Below the pieces are notes generated by a model, which ran no database searches, had not been told where the DNA came from, and worked only from the letters and a program-made list of their open reading frames with translations. A program made the position numbers and the translations under genes. Below, one piece after another: positions 27,099 through 35,391 of a stretch of 64,000 nucleotides of DNA. This DNA is from Collinsella tanakaei YIT 12063 (lineage in GTDB: Bacteria > Actinomycetota > Coriobacteriia > Coriobacteriales > Coriobacteriaceae), in contig NZ_JH126467.1 of assembly GCF_000225705.1 (NCBI RefSeq), positions 445,435 through 509,434 of the forward strand, in the 5' to 3' direction. The first letter of the stretch is position 1; each line of letters starts with the position of its first letter.

Positions 27099-28229
27099 TT
27101 AGCAGTCGATGACTACCAGATCGTGGCTGGACTTGGTGAAGGGCTCGAAGCCATCCTTGGTCACGATACCGTAGTCCTCTAGGCGCACGCCGCCAACGCC
27201 GGGAAGGTAGACACCGGGCTCAACGGTGACCACAGAGCCTTCCTCGAGCACGTTGCTGGTGCGACCAAGGTTGGGTAGCTCATGAATATCGATGCCCACA
27301 CCATGCCCCAAGCCGTGGCCATAATAGTCGCCATAGCCCGCATCGCCGATGATCTTCTTCGAGAGCATGTGGATCTCATGGCCATCAGCGCCCGCATGGA
27401 TGGCCGCCGCGCACTCCTCATGGGTGCGACGGACCAGGGCGTAGAGCTCGAACTGCTTTTCAGACGGCTGGCCGACGCAGACGGTGCGGGTCATATCGCT
27501 GCGATAGTCGCGGTACCCCGCGCCACAATCCATAAGGACGAAGTCGCCCTTCTCGACCATGCGGTCGCTTGGGATAGCGTGAGGATTGGCCGTGTTGGGA
27601 CCAGAGGCCACAATGGATGAGAACGCAAGGGAGTCCGCTCCGTTGTTGAACATGAACGTCTCGAGCTCGGTACGAATCTGCTTCTCGGTAAGGCCGGGAC
27701 GGATAAACTCGCACATGTGGGCAAAGGCGGCGTCGGTAATCGACTGGGCGTGACGCATCAACTCGATCTCTTCGGCGTCCTTGACCGCGCGCATGCGCTG
27801 GATATCGCCATGCATCTGGGGAAGGCTGGCGCAGATAGAGACGTCCTCTAGACCTCGCTGGATACCAAAGTAGAAAGAGATCTGCATGTCGTCCTCGACT
27901 GCGACGACAGAGCTTTTTGTTTCGAGGGCGCGATCGGCCACCCAACGAGGCATAGCGATCTGGTCCATATCGAGCTCCCAGGGATTGCCCGCAGGAAGGT
28001 TCTCCTCAAAAGAGTTGAAATAACGAGAATCAGTGTGCAGAAAGCAACGGTCGCGCGAGATAAAGGCAACGTGCGGGAACTCGAAGGTGTAATCAAATAC
28101 GCCCATAGCGCCGGTGAGCCAACGCAGATTGGCCTCATCGCGAACAACCACGGCATCATATCCGCGCTGAGCCATCATCTCGCGAACGCGGGCGATGCGC
28201 GCTGCGGGTCCAGAAATCTCTGTAGACAT
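27099..28229 (-). CDS. pepP: Xaa-Pro aminopeptidase (M24 family)
   Basis: 376 residues: a creatinase-type N-terminal domain (1-130) and a pita-bread catalytic domain. The metal ligands are seen in MDCGAGYRDYRSDMTRTV, GHGLGHGVGIDIHELP, VVTVEPGVYL and GGVRLEDYGIV. It removes N-terminal residues preceding proline. The place next to efp matches the actinobacterial pepQ-efp-nusB order; pepP or pepQ naming cannot be settled here. Confidence 0.92.
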   Translation of the reverse strand: MSTEISGPAARIARVREMMAQRGYDAVVVRDEANLRWLTGAMGVFDYTFEFPHVAFISRDRCFLHTDSRYFNSFEENLPAGNPWELDMDQIAMPRWVADRALETKSSVVAVEDDMQISFYFGIQRGLEDVSICASLPQMHGDIQRMRAVKDAEEIELMRHAQSITDAAFAHMCEFIRPGLTEKQIRTELETFMFNNGADSLAFSSIVASGPNTANPHAIPSDRMVEKGDFVLMDCGAGYRDYRSDMTRTVCVGQPSEKQFELYALVRRTHEECAAAIHAGADGHEIHMLSKKIIGDAGYGDYYGHGLGHGVGIDIHELPNLGRTSNVLEEGSVVTVEPGVYLPGVGGVRLEDYGIVTKDGFEPFTKSSHDLVVIDC

Positions 28230-28301
28230 GTAAGTAGTCCTTCCTATGCGTGTGCGTACCGATAACGATAGTAACCCTACCGCGGCAGGCTAGAGTAGTC
28301 C

Positions 28302-29408
28302 TTAGGCGGGCTCGTCCATAAGCTCCGCGCGCGAAGCGAGGTAGGCGCGAGCATGCCGCTCGAGTACATCGTCCTCCACCGTGGCATAGCGAACGGTGCC
28401 AACGTGGCGGGGCAACGAGAACATGAAGCGATTCGAACGCTTGAAGCGGGTCTCCTTGAGAGCGGTCAAGAACCTATCGAACTCAAGCTCGAAGGGAAGC
28501 TCCTCCACCCCAAGGTCATCGAGCCTGTCATCCAGTGAAAAGACATCGTCGATATCAAAGCCAAACGCATCGACCGCTAGCCTGGCTTCAAAGCGCATGC
28601 CCTCGGCGAGGAGGTGATAGGCGGGAATCGAATCTCCGAGGCACGACCGAAGGGCGCGGGCGGTGGTGACGCCGAACTCCAAAGCGTTGCGAGCTGAGGG
28701 ATTGGCCGCCTTGATTACGGAGGATCGGGCGGTCTGAGCCATGCAGAGAGCATCTACCATGGGAACTTCGGCGTTATCGAGGACGCCCTCGACCAGCTCC
28801 TCAAAACGGTCCCACTGACGCCTGCTGTCGATAAAGGCCGAGGCGCAAAGCATCACGTAGCCGTTCATGCGCTCGTCATACGGACACAGGGGCACCAAGT
28901 CGAGGTCACAAGCGACCAAAGCGGCACGCGGCTCGACGGATATCATTTGAGACGAGGAACGGGTATCCAGCGGTCGCATGCTTGTAGCACACGAGGTCAT
29001 CGCATCAAGCGTGGTGGGCACCAGGGCGAACGGGGTCTCCCCGCACCAAGCATGGGCGCAAAAGCTAACCAGCGAGCACACGCCCATGCCGCCAAGGCCA
29101 ACGATTACGTCGTCGCGCGTGATGTCGCAAGAGTCGAGAGCATCGAATAGCTGGACGGCATAGGCCATTGTCGCCACGTTCTCCCCTGTTGGAAGCGACA
29201 GGTCGCTCACCGTGAAACCGGCATCGATCAAGGCGCGCGAGACCTCTAGACCGTAGCTCTCCGCAAGGGAGGATTCTGTAACGATAACGGCACGCTTGGG
29301 GGTAGCGACCAGGCATTTAACCATCTTACCAAGCTGCTCGACAACGCCCTCGCCAACGCGGAAGTCGGTACTGCGCGAACCGAAGTTGATAAGTTGACGA
29401 CGAATCAT
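28302..29408 (-). CDS. Degenerate 3-dehydroquinate synthase-like protein, probably not catalytic
   Basis: 368 residues, starting ATG 29408 in an ATGA overlap with aroK. The fold is clearly that of AroB (ALVPTTLDAMTSC aligns with IPTTLLAMVDSS of the true enzyme; GLGGMGVCSLVSFCAHAW with its ALGGGVVGDVAGF). The GGKT lysine, the GEVIKH segment and the GHSIGHG zinc ligands are all replaced (here ERMNGYVML and LEFGVTTARALRSC). The reading frame is intact and long, so it is not a decaying pseudogene. It occupies the position of aroB in the actinobacterial aroK-aroB locus. A new role or a regulatory one is inferred. Confidence 0.8.
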   Translation of the reverse strand: MIRRQLINFGSRSTDFRVGEGVVEQLGKMVKCLVATPKRAVIVTESSLAESYGLEVSRALIDAGFTVSDLSLPTGENVATMAYAVQLFDALDSCDITRDDVIVGLGGMGVCSLVSFCAHAWCGETPFALVPTTLDAMTSCATSMRPLDTRSSSQMISVEPRAALVACDLDLVPLCPYDERMNGYVMLCASAFIDSRRQWDRFEELVEGVLDNAEVPMVDALCMAQTARSSVIKAANPSARNALEFGVTTARALRSCLGDSIPAYHLLAEGMRFEARLAVDAFGFDIDDVFSLDDRLDDLGVEELPFELEFDRFLTALKETRFKRSNRFMFSLPRHVGTVRYATVEDDVLERHARAYLASRAELMDEPA

Positions 29409-29938
29409 AGAAGACCACACTCCAAAAGAAGCTCGGCTACGGAATAGGACACATCGGTAAAAGACCTGCCGCGGATATCGACGGTGAAATCGGCCGCCTG
29501 CTTATAAAGGGGACGACGGTGCTCGAGAAGCGCTGTCGCATGCTCGGCAGAGCGAAAATCCGGCCTGGTGTCGCTACGGCGGATCTGCCGCAGGGAATCA
29601 TCGATGTCGCCGTCAAGGTACACGCAATATCCAAGGCGGTGCATGATCTCGATATTGGCGGGAGTCTCTATGACCCCACCGCCGCAGGATACCAAAAGGC
29701 TCTTGTCGCGCGAGAGCGATTCGAGCGCTCGAGTTTCCAGCGCGCGGAACTCCTTCTCGCCAAACGTCTCGAAGATCTTGGTGACGCTCATGCGCATCTT
29801 GCGCTCGACCATGCGATCCGTATCGACGAACCTACGGTTGAACATACCGCCGAGGTTACGGGCAAGGGTCGACTTGCCGGCGCCCAGAAAACCGATAAAG
29901 AAGACGTGGTCGCACCCTCGTTTCTCAACCTTGGTCAT
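29405..29938 (-). CDS. aroK: Shikimate kinase (single-domain)
   Basis: ATG 29938 overlaps the yqeG stop as ATGA; the longer frame upstream is a shadow of yqeG. 177 residues with GFLGAGKSTLARNLG (Walker A), FVDTDRMVE, FRALETRALESL, SCGGGVIE and a RRSDTRPDF lid region. It phosphorylates shikimate, duplicating the kinase half of the fusion at 20028. It is translationally coupled to both neighbours. Confidence 0.88.
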   Translation of the reverse strand: MTKVEKRGCDHVFFIGFLGAGKSTLARNLGGMFNRRFVDTDRMVERKMRMSVTKIFETFGEKEFRALETRALESLSRDKSLLVSCGGGVIETPANIEIMHRLGYCVYLDGDIDDSLRQIRRSDTRPDFRSAEHATALLEHRRPLYKQAADFTVDIRGRSFTDVSYSVAELLLECGLL

Positions 29939-30453
29939 CGTAGGCCATCGCCCCCTTCCTCGCATGGAAGGTCGCGAAGCGCACGACGCTCGAAAAAGCG
30001 GAACGCGTAGGTGTACCACATATCAACATGCGTCTGCGGTTTCACCAAAATGGAATCAATGCCCGCCAAGCGCGAAGCGAACACATCCGTATAGAGCTGA
30101 TCGCCCACAAGAAGGGACTCCGAGCGCGTTGCCGAGAGCTTATGCAGCCCCGCCCACAAAGCAAAGGGTGCCGGCTTCATAGCGCACCAGATAACATGGT
30201 CTATACCAAGCTCGCGGGCAGAAGCCTCGACCTGGCTGCGGTACCAGTTGTTAGACACAAGACAAACGCGAAAACCAAGTCGGCGCGCCCGGTCAAGCCA
30301 ATCGCGAGCCTCGGGAGGGGCGCAGGCGGCGTCGCGGGGAACGAGCGTGTTGTCTCGATCCACCAGCAACGCGCGCTTACCGGATCGATAGAGCTCGTCC
30401 AAATCGATGCAATCGACCGAGGCCACATATCGCTTAGGGGCGAGGAACGTCAT
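29935..30453 (-). CDS. yqeG: YqeG-family HAD-type phosphatase
   Basis: 172 residues. LLVDRDNTLVP is the HAD motif I (DxDNT) of the YqeG IIIA subfamily; VCLVSNNW is motif II and LLVGDQLYTDVFASRLAG motif III. Substrate is unknown; relatives include phosphatidylglycerophosphate phosphatases. It overlaps mltG upstream and aroK downstream by four bases each. Confidence 0.87.
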   Translation of the reverse strand: MTFLAPKRYVASVDCIDLDELYRSGKRALLVDRDNTLVPRDAACAPPEARDWLDRARRLGFRVCLVSNNWYRSQVEASARELGIDHVIWCAMKPAPFALWAGLHKLSATRSESLLVGDQLYTDVFASRLAGIDSILVKPQTHVDMWYTYAFRFFERRALRDLPCEEGGDGLR

Positions 30454-31724
30454 GACGCGGACCCCGAGTACTCCTCACGGTCCTTGAGGAACTGGTCGTA
30501 ATCGCTGCTGAACTTATGCGTGCCATCCATAGCAGAAGATGCCACATAATACAGGTAATCGGTATCCGCAGGGTCAATCGCGGCCTTAATGGACGAGATG
30601 CTGGGCGAGCAGATGGGACCAGGGGTAAGGCCCTTGTTCTTATACACGTTGTAGGGCGAGTCGATCTCGAGGTCGGAGTAGGTAACACCCTGGCTGCCGC
30701 CGCCGCGGGCGTAGACGATGGCGGCATCGATCTGCAGGGGCATGTCGGCATCAAGGCGATTGTAGATAACGCTCGCCACAAGGGGGCGCTCGTCTTCCAC
30801 GGCGGTCTCGCGCTCGATCAAGGAGGCCATGCACATTATCTGCTGGAACGTAAGGCCGTTGTAGGTCGCCGAATAATCGATATCGGCGGTTTCGGCCACA
30901 AATTGATTCAGGAGGGCGCGGATAATATCATCGGCAGTGGGGGCGTCTCCCAGCGAGTACGTCTTGGGATAGAGGTATCCCTCTAGCAAGTCGTTGTAGG
31001 CGCCCTTGAGGAACGGATAGTCGGCAACGTAATTCGACGCCTTCGCTTGGGCGAGGAACTCGTCCACGGAAATACCGTAGGCGGCCTCGACGTTGGCAGC
31101 GGTCTGCTGAACCGTGAGGCCCTCCTGGATGACGAGCTTCACGCCCTCGACATTGGGCCCCTCTACAAGCTGGCGAACAACGTCCTCCGGATCCATACCC
31201 GTGTAGAGAACGTAGTCGCCGGGCTTGAGCGACATGGCGGCGTCGAGCTTCTCGACGGCAGCGTAGTACTTCTTGGGATCATCGATGATATGGGCCTCGG
31301 ACAAGCGACTGGCTATCACATCGCCGGAAGCACCCTCGGGGATGGTCACCTGCACCTCCTGTCCATCAGGAACAGACGAGGTAGAGGGCGAGATGAAGTT
31401 GGATACCGTGGGAACCACGAACAGAAGCACGCCGGCAACGGCAGCGACAACGGCAACGATCGCGATAACGACGATAAGCGGCGAGGGTCCGCGTCGGGGC
31501 GAGTTATACGGAGATCGCGAGGGGCGAGCCGCGCCTCGACCGGAATCATGTCTAGCGGGGCGAACGGGCTGGGGGCGCACGGCTGACCGACGGGCCTGCG
31601 AGGACGAAGCGGAACGCTGGACTCCAGATGCCACGGGGGCCCCGGATTTAAAGCGCTTTCCCGCGGGGCGCGATGAAGGCTGGGCGCCGTTAGCGCCTCG
31701 GATGTCGCGTCGGTCGTTAGCCAC
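30450..31724 (-). CDS. mltG: Endolytic murein transglycosylase MltG
   Basis: GTG 31724 with AGAAAGGA upstream is preferred to the ATG at 31748 deep inside ruvX. The first 75 residues are basic, Arg/Ser/Pro-rich and cytoplasmic; one membrane helix follows (IVVIAIVAVVAAVAGVLLF). Then come a LysM-like region and the YceG domain: EGYLYPKTYSL, MASLIERETAV with the catalytic glutamate, and TPGPICSPS. It cuts nascent glycan strands outside the membrane. Confidence 0.9.
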   Translation of the reverse strand: MANDRRDIRGANGAQPSSRPAGKRFKSGAPVASGVQRSASSSQARRSAVRPQPVRPARHDSGRGAARPSRSPYNSPRRGPSPLIVVIAIVAVVAAVAGVLLFVVPTVSNFISPSTSSVPDGQEVQVTIPEGASGDVIASRLSEAHIIDDPKKYYAAVEKLDAAMSLKPGDYVLYTGMDPEDVVRQLVEGPNVEGVKLVIQEGLTVQQTAANVEAAYGISVDEFLAQAKASNYVADYPFLKGAYNDLLEGYLYPKTYSLGDAPTADDIIRALLNQFVAETADIDYSATYNGLTFQQIMCMASLIERETAVEDERPLVASVIYNRLDADMPLQIDAAIVYARGGGSQGVTYSDLEIDSPYNVYKNKGLTPGPICSPSISSIKAAIDPADTDYLYYVASSAMDGTHKFSSDYDQFLKDREEYSGSAS

Positions 31725-32145
31725 GAGATTCCTTTCTATCGTGTCCATCAAGCCAAGCCTGAAGGAACAGGGATGCGGCGATCATGTCGACTTTGCCGCG
31801 CATCTGCCGCTCGCTGAGACCCTCCTCGCGCAAGATCCTCTTCGCCTCACGCGAGCTTAAACGCTCATCAGCAAATGCTATGGGCAATCCAGTGGCATCG
31901 GAGAGCTTTTGAGCAACGCCCTTGATGCGCTCCGCCTGAGGGCCCTCCTCTCCCGCCATGGTTTGAGGGAGCCCGCAGACCAAAAGCTCGGGCTCGTAGT
32001 CTTCAAGGAGCATGCGGAAGGGACGAGCGAGGTTGATGACCTCGTCCGCATTCATGACCTTAACGGGCATCGCCACGCGACCGGAGCGGTCGGAAGCGGC
32101 GATGCCGATCCTGGTCTCGCCGATATCAAGCGCGAGCACAACCAT
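31717..32145 (-). CDS. ruvX: Pre-16S rRNA nuclease RuvX/YqgF
   Basis: 142 residues of RNase H-like fold: ALDIGETRIGIA, VCGLPQTMAGEEGPQ and FADERLSSREAKRIL supply the acidic residues, with KVDMIAASLFLQ near the end. It matures the 16S 5' end in E. coli. It sits five bases after alaS and overlaps mltG, the usual actinobacterial order. Confidence 0.92.
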   Translation of the reverse strand: MVVLALDIGETRIGIAASDRSGRVAMPVKVMNADEVINLARPFRMLLEDYEPELLVCGLPQTMAGEEGPQAERIKGVAQKLSDATGLPIAFADERLSSREAKRILREEGLSERQMRGKVDMIAASLFLQAWLDGHDRKESRG

Positions 32146-32150
32146 ATTCG

Positions 32151-34805
32151 TTACGCGGTCGCCATTTCGCGAGCGGCCTCGAGCGCGGCCGGAATACCGG
32201 AAGCGTCCTTACCGCCTGCCTGGGCCATCTGCGGACGGCCACCGCCGCCGCCGCCAACCATGGGGGCGATCTTCTTGATGACGTCGCCGGACTTGAAACC
32301 CGCCGCGACGGCTTCATCGGTAGCCGCGGCAAGAAGGGCAGGCTGACCCTTAGAGGTCACGGTCGCAATGACGCAAGCAACAGCGGATCCGCCCTTCTGG
32401 CGAACGGTATCCCATACGTTTCGTAGGTCGGCAGCCTCAAGGCCCTCGAGCTGAGCGATCACGAGCTTGTAGGAACCGCAATCGACAGCGTTTTCGATAG
32501 CGCTGGAGATGGCATCGGAAGAACCGCCGGTGAGCGCGGCCTTCAGCTTCTGCTTCGCCTCGCGAAGCTCGGACTGAAGGTTGGCGATGCGGGCGGGAAC
32601 CTCTTCGAGGCGGCACTTGAGCGCAGCGGACGCATCGAGAGCGATCTGAGCGCGACCCTCGAGCCACTCAATGGCACCGGTACTGGTCACGGCTTCGATA
32701 CGGCGGATGTTCGAACCGGTCGAGGACTCGGAAACGATCTTGAACAGGCCGATCTCGGCGGTATTGGAAACGTGGGTGCCTCCACAGAGCTCGCGGGAGA
32801 ACGGCTGGTCCTCTTCACCCACGGACACAACGCGAACCACGTCACCGTACTTCTCACCAAACAGCGCGACGGCGCCGGAGGCCTTAGCATCCTCGATGCC
32901 CATCACGCGGGTGACGACCGGTTTGGCGGCGAAGATCTGAGCGTTGACCAGGCTCTCGATCTGAGATATCTGCTCGGAACTCAGGGCCTCGAAGTGGGTA
33001 AAGTCAAAACGCAGGTAATCATGGGCAACCAAGGAGCCAGCCTGGTTGACGTGATCACCCAGGACACTCTTCAAGGCAGCATCGAGCAGATGGGTCGCGG
33101 TGTGGTTGCGACGCAGCAGGGAGCGCCACTCAAGATCGTAGCCCGCAAAGACAACATCGCCCTCGGAGAGCGAGCCGTTGAGGGTGCCCTCGTGCACATA
33201 CAGGCCACCCTTGGAGACGGTGGCGTTTACAAACAGCTGTGCCTTATCGGTGTCGATGAGGCCTCGATCGCCCATCTGGCCGCCCATCTCGGCGTAGAAC
33301 GGGGTGCGGTCGAGAACAACCTGGACCTTCTCCGCGTTGGAAGCCTGGGAGACGCGCTCGCCATCAACCACGATGGCGAGAACGCGAGCGCCCTCGATGC
33401 TCTCGTTGTCATAGCCAACGAACTCGGTAGCGGGAAGCTCGTCAGAGAGCTCGGTCCACACGTCGTTGAAAGAACCCCAGGCATCGCCCTTGGCGGCGGC
33501 GCGGGCACGGGCCTTCTGCTCGGCCATCTCGGCATTGAAGCCCTCGATGTCTACGGCATGGCCGGAGCCTTCCGCGATCTCGACGGTGAGGTCGATGGGG
33601 AAACCGAACGTGTCATGGAGCATGAACGCGGCCTTGCCGGGAAGCACGTCTCCCTCACTCAGGGCAGCAAGCTGCTCGTCAAGGTAAACGCGACCGTTGT
33701 TGAGCGTGGTGGAGAAACGCTCCTCCTCCGCGTTCACAATACCCTTGACCAGGTCGGCGTTCTCGATAAGGTTGGGATATGCCTCTCCCATAACATCGTT
33801 GACGGTATCGATGAAGCGACCCAGGAACGCGTCCTCGATACCCAGCAGGCGACCATGGAAGACGGCGCGGCGGAGCAGGCGGCGCAGGACGTAGCCGCGA
33901 CCCTCGTTACCGGGAAGCACTCCGTCGGAAATCAAGAAGTCGACCGAACGAGCGTGGTCGGCGATGATGCGCAAGGAGCGGGAAGCCCCGGTATAGTCGT
34001 TGTCCACGTAGGTCTTGCCAGAGATGTCTTCGCCCAGCTTGATGAGGCTCTGCATAACGTCGCCATCGAAGAAGGAGCTCTTATGCTGCATGATGGCAGC
34101 CATGCGCTCCAGGCCCATGCCGGTATCCAGATTGCGATGGGGCAGCTCGGGCATGGAGCCGTCCTCCTGGCGGTCGAACTGGGTAAAGACCAGGTTCCAG
34201 AACTCGAGGAAACGGTCGCAATCGCAGCCGGGGGCGCAATCCGGGCGACCGCAGCCAACCTCTTCACCCAAATCGAAATAGATCTCGGAGCACGGGCCGC
34301 ACGGGCCGGTGGGTCCGGCTGCCCAGAAGTTGTCGTCCTCGCCCAGACGCGTGATGTGGTCGGCGGGAACGCCAAGCTCGCGCCACACGCCATAAGTCTC
34401 ATCATCATCCGTGAAGACGGTGAAATGCAGGCGCTCCTTGGGAAGCTTAAAGACCTCGGTGATGAGCTCGTAGGCCCATGCGCATGCCTGCTGCTTGGTG
34501 ACGCCGCCGAAGGCGAAGTTGCCGAGCATCTCGAAGAAGGAAGCATGGCGGCCGTCGGCGCCGATGATGTCGATATCGTTGGTGCGCACGCACTTCTGGC
34601 ACGAGCAGGCACCGATCTCCTTCATGGTCTTCTTGCCCTGGTAGTACTCCTTAAACTGATTCATGCCAGCATTGGCGAGCAGCAGGGAGGGATCATCGGG
34701 GACCAGCGAGGAGCTGGGGTACAGCTTGTTGCCGCGCTCCTCAAAGAAGGAAAGGTACGCCGAGCGGATCTCGGCGGTTGTCATAGTCGGATAATCAGCA
34801 GTCAT
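32151..34805 (-). CDS. alaS: Alanyl-tRNA synthetase
   Basis: ATG 34805 with AGGAGAC gives 884 residues. Class II catalytic core (SSLVPDDPSLLLANAGMNQF, LEFWNLVFTQFDRQEDG), a tRNA-binding middle, the editing domain (HNHTATHLLDAAL and CGGTHVSNTAEIG, which hold the zinc ligands), and a C-terminal DHHA1 domain (VGGGGGGRPQMAQAGG). A promoter-like TATACT (34850-34855, minus strand) lies 44 bases upstream. No T-box is visible in its leader. Confidence 0.97.
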   Translation of the reverse strand: MTADYPTMTTAEIRSAYLSFFEERGNKLYPSSSLVPDDPSLLLANAGMNQFKEYYQGKKTMKEIGACSCQKCVRTNDIDIIGADGRHASFFEMLGNFAFGGVTKQQACAWAYELITEVFKLPKERLHFTVFTDDDETYGVWRELGVPADHITRLGEDDNFWAAGPTGPCGPCSEIYFDLGEEVGCGRPDCAPGCDCDRFLEFWNLVFTQFDRQEDGSMPELPHRNLDTGMGLERMAAIMQHKSSFFDGDVMQSLIKLGEDISGKTYVDNDYTGASRSLRIIADHARSVDFLISDGVLPGNEGRGYVLRRLLRRAVFHGRLLGIEDAFLGRFIDTVNDVMGEAYPNLIENADLVKGIVNAEEERFSTTLNNGRVYLDEQLAALSEGDVLPGKAAFMLHDTFGFPIDLTVEIAEGSGHAVDIEGFNAEMAEQKARARAAAKGDAWGSFNDVWTELSDELPATEFVGYDNESIEGARVLAIVVDGERVSQASNAEKVQVVLDRTPFYAEMGGQMGDRGLIDTDKAQLFVNATVSKGGLYVHEGTLNGSLSEGDVVFAGYDLEWRSLLRRNHTATHLLDAALKSVLGDHVNQAGSLVAHDYLRFDFTHFEALSSEQISQIESLVNAQIFAAKPVVTRVMGIEDAKASGAVALFGEKYGDVVRVVSVGEEDQPFSRELCGGTHVSNTAEIGLFKIVSESSTGSNIRRIEAVTSTGAIEWLEGRAQIALDASAALKCRLEEVPARIANLQSELREAKQKLKAALTGGSSDAISSAIENAVDCGSYKLVIAQLEGLEAADLRNVWDTVRQKGGSAVACVIATVTSKGQPALLAAATDEAVAAGFKSGDVIKKIAPMVGGGGGGRPQMAQAGGKDASGIPAALEAAREMATA

Positions 34806-34849
34806 GAGATGCGTCTCCTGTGGTAGTGCAGTATTTCTCAAACTAGATA

Positions 34850-34880
34850 AGTATACCTATAGTTACGCTGCGCGTCACAA
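34850..34880 (-). promoter_or_regulatory. Probable alaS promoter
   Basis: On the minus strand TATACT (34850-34855) follows TGTGAC/TTGTGA (34874-34880) by 18-19 bases. The spacing is slightly long. Confidence 0.45.
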
Positions 34881-34910
34881 GCCAATCGAGCTGGTCAGAG
34901 AATAACAACA

Positions 34911-34944
34911 AGCGCGCGGGCGGCAACAATACCGTCCGCGCGCT
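34911..34944 (-). terminator. Hairpin with U-rich tail, minus strand
   Basis: AGCGCGCGG and CCGCGCGCT (34936-34944/34911-34919) form a nine-pair stem followed by TTGTTGTTATT. It may end transcripts from the sigma factor/AI-2E unit before alaS. Confidence 0.5.
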
Positions 34945-35030
34945 CAACACGTTGCGCACCAAGGCACCAATCATATGGAATATGGAGAAGGTGGACACCA
35001 AGCCGCACGAATTGACTACGCTCTGTTTTT

Positions 35031-35312
35031 GGCCTCCGGTTGGACTTGGGGTTTCTGCTGAAAACAGCCTCCGTTTGCACCCGCCATCTACTTTTTGGGT
35101 CCAGTTGGACTTGGAGACGCTAAAAACGCGGTCCAGTTGAACTTGAGCCCGGAGGGTTCCGAAAGGCCGCGAGAAAAAGTGCTGGATAAGGAACTAGCGT
35201 ATCCGGCCTCCGGTGGCGCCAACTCCAACCGGAGGCCGTTTTTAGCGTTAGAGGTGAACTGGAGCCTGTTTTCAGCAGAGCGCCAAGTCCAACTGGACCG
35301 CGTTTTCAGCAG
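35031..35312. repeat. Intergenic mosaic of direct and inverted repeats
   Basis: This part of the 586-base gap 34806-35391 has no convincing gene. GTTGGACTTGG occurs at 35039 and 35104 and inverted within CCAAGTCCAACTGG (35283-35296). CTGCTGAAAA (35055) has inverted copies TTTTCAGCAG at 35269 and 35303. GCTAAAAACG (35119) is inverted as CGTTTTTAGC (35237). GGCCTCCGGT is at 35031 and 35205, the latter pairing with ACCGGAGGCC (35228-35237) followed by GTTTTT. The left half is thus roughly the reverse complement of the right half, built from 10-15-bp modules. Confidence 0.7.
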
Positions 35313-35391
35313 TAGCCCGCATGAAGTCGATGAGGGGTCAATTTTGAGAGGGAGCTAAGATACGAAAGGGCGCTGGGAAGGGAAGGGCGGT

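Noticed and set aside
32772-34826. 684-codon open frame on the plus strand
   Set aside because: It is the exact antisense of alaS and arises from its high-GC codon pattern; low-complexity translation with no motif.
35095-35358. 87-codon frame in the repeat region
   Set aside because: Its codons follow the repeat modules; no ribosome site and no protein-like pattern.
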